64,000 nucleotides of DNA from assembly GCA_963930775.1 (NCBI GenBank), contig OZ005704.1, positions 3,100,001 to 3,164,000 of the forward strand. Direction: 5' to 3'. The notes below the pieces were generated by a model. It was not told the DNA's origin. It made no database searches and saw only the letters and a list, made by a program, of their open reading frames with translations. Of the stretch, positions 59,330 to 64,000 are shown in pieces. Both the position numbers and the translations under genes were made by a program. Each line of letters begins with the position of its first letter. The stretch's first letter is position 1. Source of the DNA: Cliona cf. orientalis (taxonomy: Eukaryota; Porifera; Demospongiae; Clionaida; Clionaidae).

Positions 59330-61266
59330 GTTGTAGAGATATAATATACATGGTACCAAGGGCTTATCGAGCCGCGTAAGCCCTTGGTGATGGTACACAC
59401 TTACGCACGAACTAACCTTTTGATTAGCACTTGCTAAAGGGTTTGTAGGTCACCGTTTAGTACAGCAGTCCACCCCAAGATCAAAGACCAAGCTTTGAGA
59501 ACCGGAAATATCAAATGATACTTATGCGGTACGCGGTACGGGCCGTATAACGGGAAATGAGGAAATGGGAAACGGAGAAACGTGCAAATGAAGAAATGAA
59601 CTGGAAATGGTCGTCATTTGACTTGAAACTATTACTCACAAACTGCTGCGAGCTAGCTATAGACTATTATCCAGGCACGCCATTTGAGGTAAATTTGATC
59701 TGGTATTAAGGATTTTGACAGTCGAGTCTACCTGCACACCGTGGTACCCTCTATTATCTGTTGTGGTACTGATATACACCACCAAATTATGATGATCCGT
59801 GCCTCTCCATTCACTTCGCTAGAATTCTGTCTCAGATTTATGGGCAAGTGGGCCTATAGATAGGGCCTGTGCACATCTAGTGTCACAAACCAGACCCTCC
59901 CTTAGTGGGTTTATCCTCAGAAAGAACTTCTGGTAAACCCTGCAGAACTTGACATGATGTGAGGGTCCGGGCTGCCCCTGGCTTGTCACAGTGGAAAGAC
60001 TAGACACGAGTGCATACCTAGAACTTGAATCCAGCCAGCTAACTTCAGTAATAATAAAAGTAGTTAATTGTATAGATAGATGATGCACATATTATGCGTG
60101 TACCTATCGGTCACCTTCAATTATTAAAATTTAATTTAATATGATGATTCTAGTCTGTCTATCTAGTAGTAGTACACTCACAGGCCTAGGGCGACCATCG
60201 TGATTGGTGATGGGATAGCAAAGTGTTTTTTTATGTATAATATTATACTAAAAAGTAACGGGAGGCTACACATAGCTATATTACTGACTCTGATGTACTA
60301 GGTGGATATAATTGTCCGTACAAATTTGCTATAATTCTAGTGTACATTTTGATACTGCAATCCCTACTTCGTATAGCAGGAAATTTTCGAGGGAGAAAAC
60401 TTTCACGGATCGGTATATAGAAAAGGAGCATTTCGCGGAGAAAATTTTCGCGGAACTTTAAAACTGGTCGACGTATCAGGGACTATACATTTAATTTATC
60501 TTTCAGATGGACTGGAAACGCTACATTATTACGCTCATGAAAATTCTACAATCATCTGTACGCCCGGAAGTGTACCCGGAAATGTCTGACAGTATTGCTA
60601 CTATATTATACTGGACTAGGATGCCATGACAGTCAATATGGCCGTCTAGTACTTCTATGAAGGCTTGTAGGAAACTCTTAAATAACGTTTAGCACACCAA
60701 ATGTTGTCTACCCAGTGAAGCAACGGGTAAACTTACTTTTTACATTTGAATAAATCAATAATGCTCATGTCTGTTTAAGTTCGTGAGATTATCCAGCACA
60801 AAAGGTGTCCATCTTTGTCAAGTAAATTTTTAAACTTAGGGGGTCTTGTGCTCCTAGAGTACCTTCCAGCTCAAAAGAATACTGTGCACCCAGTAAAGCA
60901 AGATTGGGGCTTACTACTCGCGCTGTGTAGAATCCTATGAGAGCTTCACTTTCTGAGCTAATCCAGCACAAAGTATTGCCAGGACATGAAAAGTAGCCAT
61001 ACTGAACTTTTTCACTCATAGAGAGCGCACTCAGAAGCACACTCACCACAAAATGGCTTTCAGCACATTGTATTACGACTATGGTCTACTGTAGACGCCC
61101 TCACAGACGCTGACTCCGTTGTCAGGTCGACCACCGTTGGTGTTTCCAAGCAGCCTTTGTAGCTTCTTACCGCTCGCGATATTTTTTACCCGTAACAATG
61201 ATTGCAGAAACGGAAATGTGTACTTTGTAATTGGGCAGCGCGCACGTTTCCAGTACATCTGAAAGA
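59330..61266. other. stretch without recognised genes
   Basis: No coding motif found on either strand. Small structures only: a CCAAGGGCTTA / TAAGCCCTTGG inverted repeat at about 59353-59393, and a fold-back related to the TAGTCTYGCAAGCC family at about 59880-59990 (AACCAGACCCTCCC ... GTGAGGGTCCGGG). Confidence 0.4.
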
Positions 61267-61268
61267 TA

Positions 61269-61670
61269 CCGTATTGTCTCTAATTTAACGGACATCTCTA
61301 ATTATCCGGACACCGTTTCGAATTATTTTTTTACCTCTACACCGGACAGTCAATGAAGTTTGAGTTTTTGTTGTTCTAATTATCCGGACATTGTTGGACA
61401 GCTCGCGCTTGCGTGGTACTGATCGAGCAAAAATTGCAATGGACAGCTGCTTCTTTGGTGGTACTGAAGGAGGCGAGTTGTTCTCTTTCCCACCGTGAAC
61501 AGGAAGCTCCAGGTACCGTCTCATTTTCTCAATCTCTGCAGCTGCTCGATCGCACGTCCATTTGACCGAATGCACATGCAAACGCCGGCTATTTTCGTGT
61601 GCTCTAATTATAGCGGACATTGGCCAAAATAATTATTTTTCTGGTGTCCGTTAAATTAGAGGTAATACGG
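61269..61670. mobile_element. TA-flanked MITE (pogo/mariner type)
   Basis: Ends CCGTATTGTCTCTAATTTAA and TTAAATTAGAGGTAATACGG are inverted, followed inward by CGGACA / TGTCCG. TA flanks at 61267-61268 and 61671-61672. A minus-strand open frame of 111 codons spans most of it but shows no motif. Confidence 0.75.
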
Positions 61671-61672
61671 TA

Positions 61673-63640
61673 CACACAAAATGCTCATCCTCACACACAC
61701 AGAAGTCACCAATACCATGTCCACTGTTTACACCACTCTAGATAGTGATTATAGACACAAGAACAAAGGTACTGATCAAGTTTGGTACTCCAGAGATATT
61801 GCATGTGGAGTTGAGAGCTAAAAGCTACTAAGATATTGCACCGATTACTGTGAATGCACGACGTGCTATTATAGGAAATTCTCATACTCACGAGTATAAA
61901 ACATGCTTCAACCACATCGCTAGTCAACAAAACTCAGAAATATTAACATCAAGTCAATGGTACTGAACAATTAAGTTTGGAACTTCAGGGATGATGTGTG
62001 AAGAATATAGAGCTAAAAAGCTATGAAAATTGTACCGATTACTATATGTACACACGTATGGAAATTTAGAATATACACACACAGAGTAAGTCACCAATAC
62101 CATGCCCACTGTTTACACCACTATAAATTATGAATATAGACATCAAAATAAAGGTAGTGGTCTGGTTTTGATACTTGGAAAGTGTGGGGTGTACAAATGA
62201 GACCAAAAAAGCTACAAGATGTGTACAGTACCGATTAATATGAAGTACACACAAAATGTTCATCCTCACACACTCAAAAGTCACCAATGCCATGCCTACT
62301 GTTTACACCACTCTAGATTATGGTTATAGACATCAAAATAAAGATACTGATCAAGTCTGGTACTCCAGAGATGTTGTATGTACATGTGGAATTGAGAGCT
62401 AAAAGAAAAGGAGAACAAAGAGGAGGAAAGCAAAGGCTGGCAGCTGTATAGTAGTAGTTAGTCTGCAAGCTAAATCTGCTAATTCTGAGTCTGGATCCCC
62501 GTCTATTCCAATTGATGCCAACCATGATGGCCCTCATTCAGATAAATCACAGCAAAGTGAAGAGCCTTAGGACCAGCCAACAGCTATTGATCTTGAAGAG
62601 TGTACTGATGTTATGTATGAGAAGAAGGATGATGTTCATGGTGTAAACTATGTTTGTGGTGAAAGTGATGGCTGGACGTCAGTTGTTAACGTGGTAAGCG
62701 GCGGAAATACAAGGTGCCAACATGCCTGATTAAATCGAGAGCTCCATGGCACCACACATCTGTGCTAATCTACCATCTACTAGTGATTCCAGTGATTCAG
62801 ATAGTTCTGGCTCCAACTGCTCACTTAACATCCCAGCTGGTGCAAATGTGCACTACTCAAAGCGTGGTGGTTTAAACCTGGCCTTCAAATAACATCTAGT
62901 TCAACAGCTACTTGGACCCCCATCTCATCTAGAACGAGATCCAAACTCAAGACTAACACATGTAGTTAGTGTACTTTTTATCAGGCTGTTATGGTCTCTG
63001 TAACAGTCCTTCAGCTATTACTAGCTGTAAAGTAATAATAATAATAAGCTATAAAAATTGTACCGATTACTGTGAATGCATGTGCACAGGATATTCTCAT
63101 ACTCAGATGTACAGAACAATCCTCAACCACATCGCCAGTCAACGAAACTCAGAAATATGATTTAACATAAAGACAAAGGTAATGTTCAAGTTTGGAAATT
63201 TAGAGATGATATGTGAAGAATTAAGAGCTAAAAAGCTATGAAAGTTGTACCTTGGTTACTGTGAATGTGTGTACACACATGGAAAATTCTTAGAATACAC
63301 ACGCAGAATAAGTCACCAATGTCATGTCCACTGTTTACACCATTCTAGATTAAGGTTATAGACACAAGAACAACTGTACTGGTATGGTTTTGGTACCTAG
63401 AAAGTGTGGGGTGTACAAGTGAGACCAAAAAGCTACAATATATGTACAGTACCGATTAATATGAAGTACGCACAAAATGCTCATCCTCACACACTCAAAA
63501 GTCATCAATGCCATGTCTACTGTTTACACCACTCTAGATTATGGTTATAGTTACAAAAACAAATGTACTGGTATGGTTTTGATACATAGAAAGTGTGGGG
63601 TGTACAAATGAGCTACAAGATGTGCACTGTATACGTACCG
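61673..63640. repeat. interrupted satellite-like array, about 190-200 bp monomers
   Basis: About seven diverged monomers. The phrase GTCACCAATACCATGTCCAC then TGTTTACACCACTCTAGAT recurs near 61704, 62090, 62279, 63310 and 63502. A second monomer type with CCACATCGCTAGTCAACAAA recurs near 61911 and 63128. A non-satellite block of about 640 bp (62400-63040) interrupts the array. Confidence 0.65.
62406..62895 (+). pseudogene. possible coding relic inside satellite array
   Basis: Plus-strand sequence reads as protein with few interruptions: KRRTKRRKAKAGS, SESGSPSIPIDANHDGPHS, stop, then DLEECTDVMYEKKDDVHGV; later, in another frame, SDSSDSDSSGSNCSLNIPAG and VHYSKRGGLNLAFK-stop. Basic then acidic/serine-rich composition looks protein-like. 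I recognise no family; it may be part of an element. Confidence 0.25.
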
Positions 63641-64000
63641 GAGTAGCTACACTCAAAATTCTCTTCTACATAGAACAGACTTAACTAGAGCTCTATAGAG
63701 CACATACCCCGCGCGCGCTGCAGCGTCGATGTCAGAGCATATCAATGGTCAGAGAGCTCGATGATATGATGCGAGCAGCCTGTTGACGACCTTTACCTAC
63801 ATATGGTGCCTGGGGTGTGTGCATGAGCAGAGAGCACATAGTGGGCAGTGCCCATAGGCGTGGCCAACAAAATGCAGCATTTGCAACGCTCGTGGGACTT
63901 GCCAAACGAATCGAAGCATAATGAAGCCAGTTTTTCGGCGATATTGACGGATACGTTGTATTTACGAGTCGCTCAGATGCCTAGATTTCCAGATCTGGCG

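Noticed and set aside
59353..59393. Short inverted repeat as a possible RNA gene
   Set aside because: Only one short stem and no promoter boxes or conserved RNA features.
61285..61620. 111-codon minus-strand frame
   Set aside because: It is contained in a TA-flanked MITE and has no transposase motif; probably chance.

Overview
The window is nuclear DNA of an animal, most likely a marine invertebrate and perhaps a sponge. The evidence is spliced genes with GT-AG introns (many only 52-62 bp long), a Ty3/gypsy retrotransposon, a Crypton/DUF3504 recombinase relic, and many non-autonomous DNA transposons. The placement in sponges is inference only.

The main content is one long minus-strand gene model, about 48.2 kb down to 3.1 kb, which I assembled by hand from 22 exons. 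Every junction has GT/AG signals and every reading phase matches, giving about 1,498 codons. Domains in order are an N-terminal CxxC zinc ribbon, four CCCH zinc fingers (exon 1), a HELZ2/ZNFX1-like middle region (exons 2-8), an SF1 (UPF1-like) RNA helicase with Q motif, Walker A, IDEAAQ box, motif III, motif V and motif VI (exons 9-18), two or three short linker exons (19-21), and a complete protein kinase domain (exon 22). If the exon 18 to 19 junction is used, this is a zinc finger-helicase-kinase fusion. If not, there are two adjacent same-strand genes, a HELZ2-like helicase ending at about 10.3 kb and a kinase at 8.3-3.1 kb.

The introns and flanks are packed with repeats. Left flank and 3' introns (0-10 kb): two copies of a TTAA-flanked transposon (a third lies at 57.65 kb), one split by a tandem MITE insertion. 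Intron 11 (18.6-32.5 kb) holds three 1.5-2 kb copies of one element (two of them inverted), a tandemly duplicated MITE block, a TIR element carrying a tRNA-like segment and a GGGTTT minisatellite, and a three-level nest (9-bp-TSD element containing a hAT with 8-bp TSD and a 5-bp-TSD MITE). Introns 6 and 7 (35.4-46.4 kb) hold more MITEs, a tRNA-derived SINE and a tandem duplication. Upstream of the gene (48.7-64 kb) lie a broken Crypton recombinase, a degenerate Ty3/gypsy element with short LTRs (50.4-55.6 kb), stacked terminal-inverted-repeat elements (56.1-57.3 kb) and an interrupted satellite of about 190-200 bp monomers (61.7-63.6 kb).

No intact gene other than the helicase/kinase locus is supported. 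No CRISPR array, rRNA or convincing functional tRNA was seen. All family names come from motif recognition by eye; no database search was possible.
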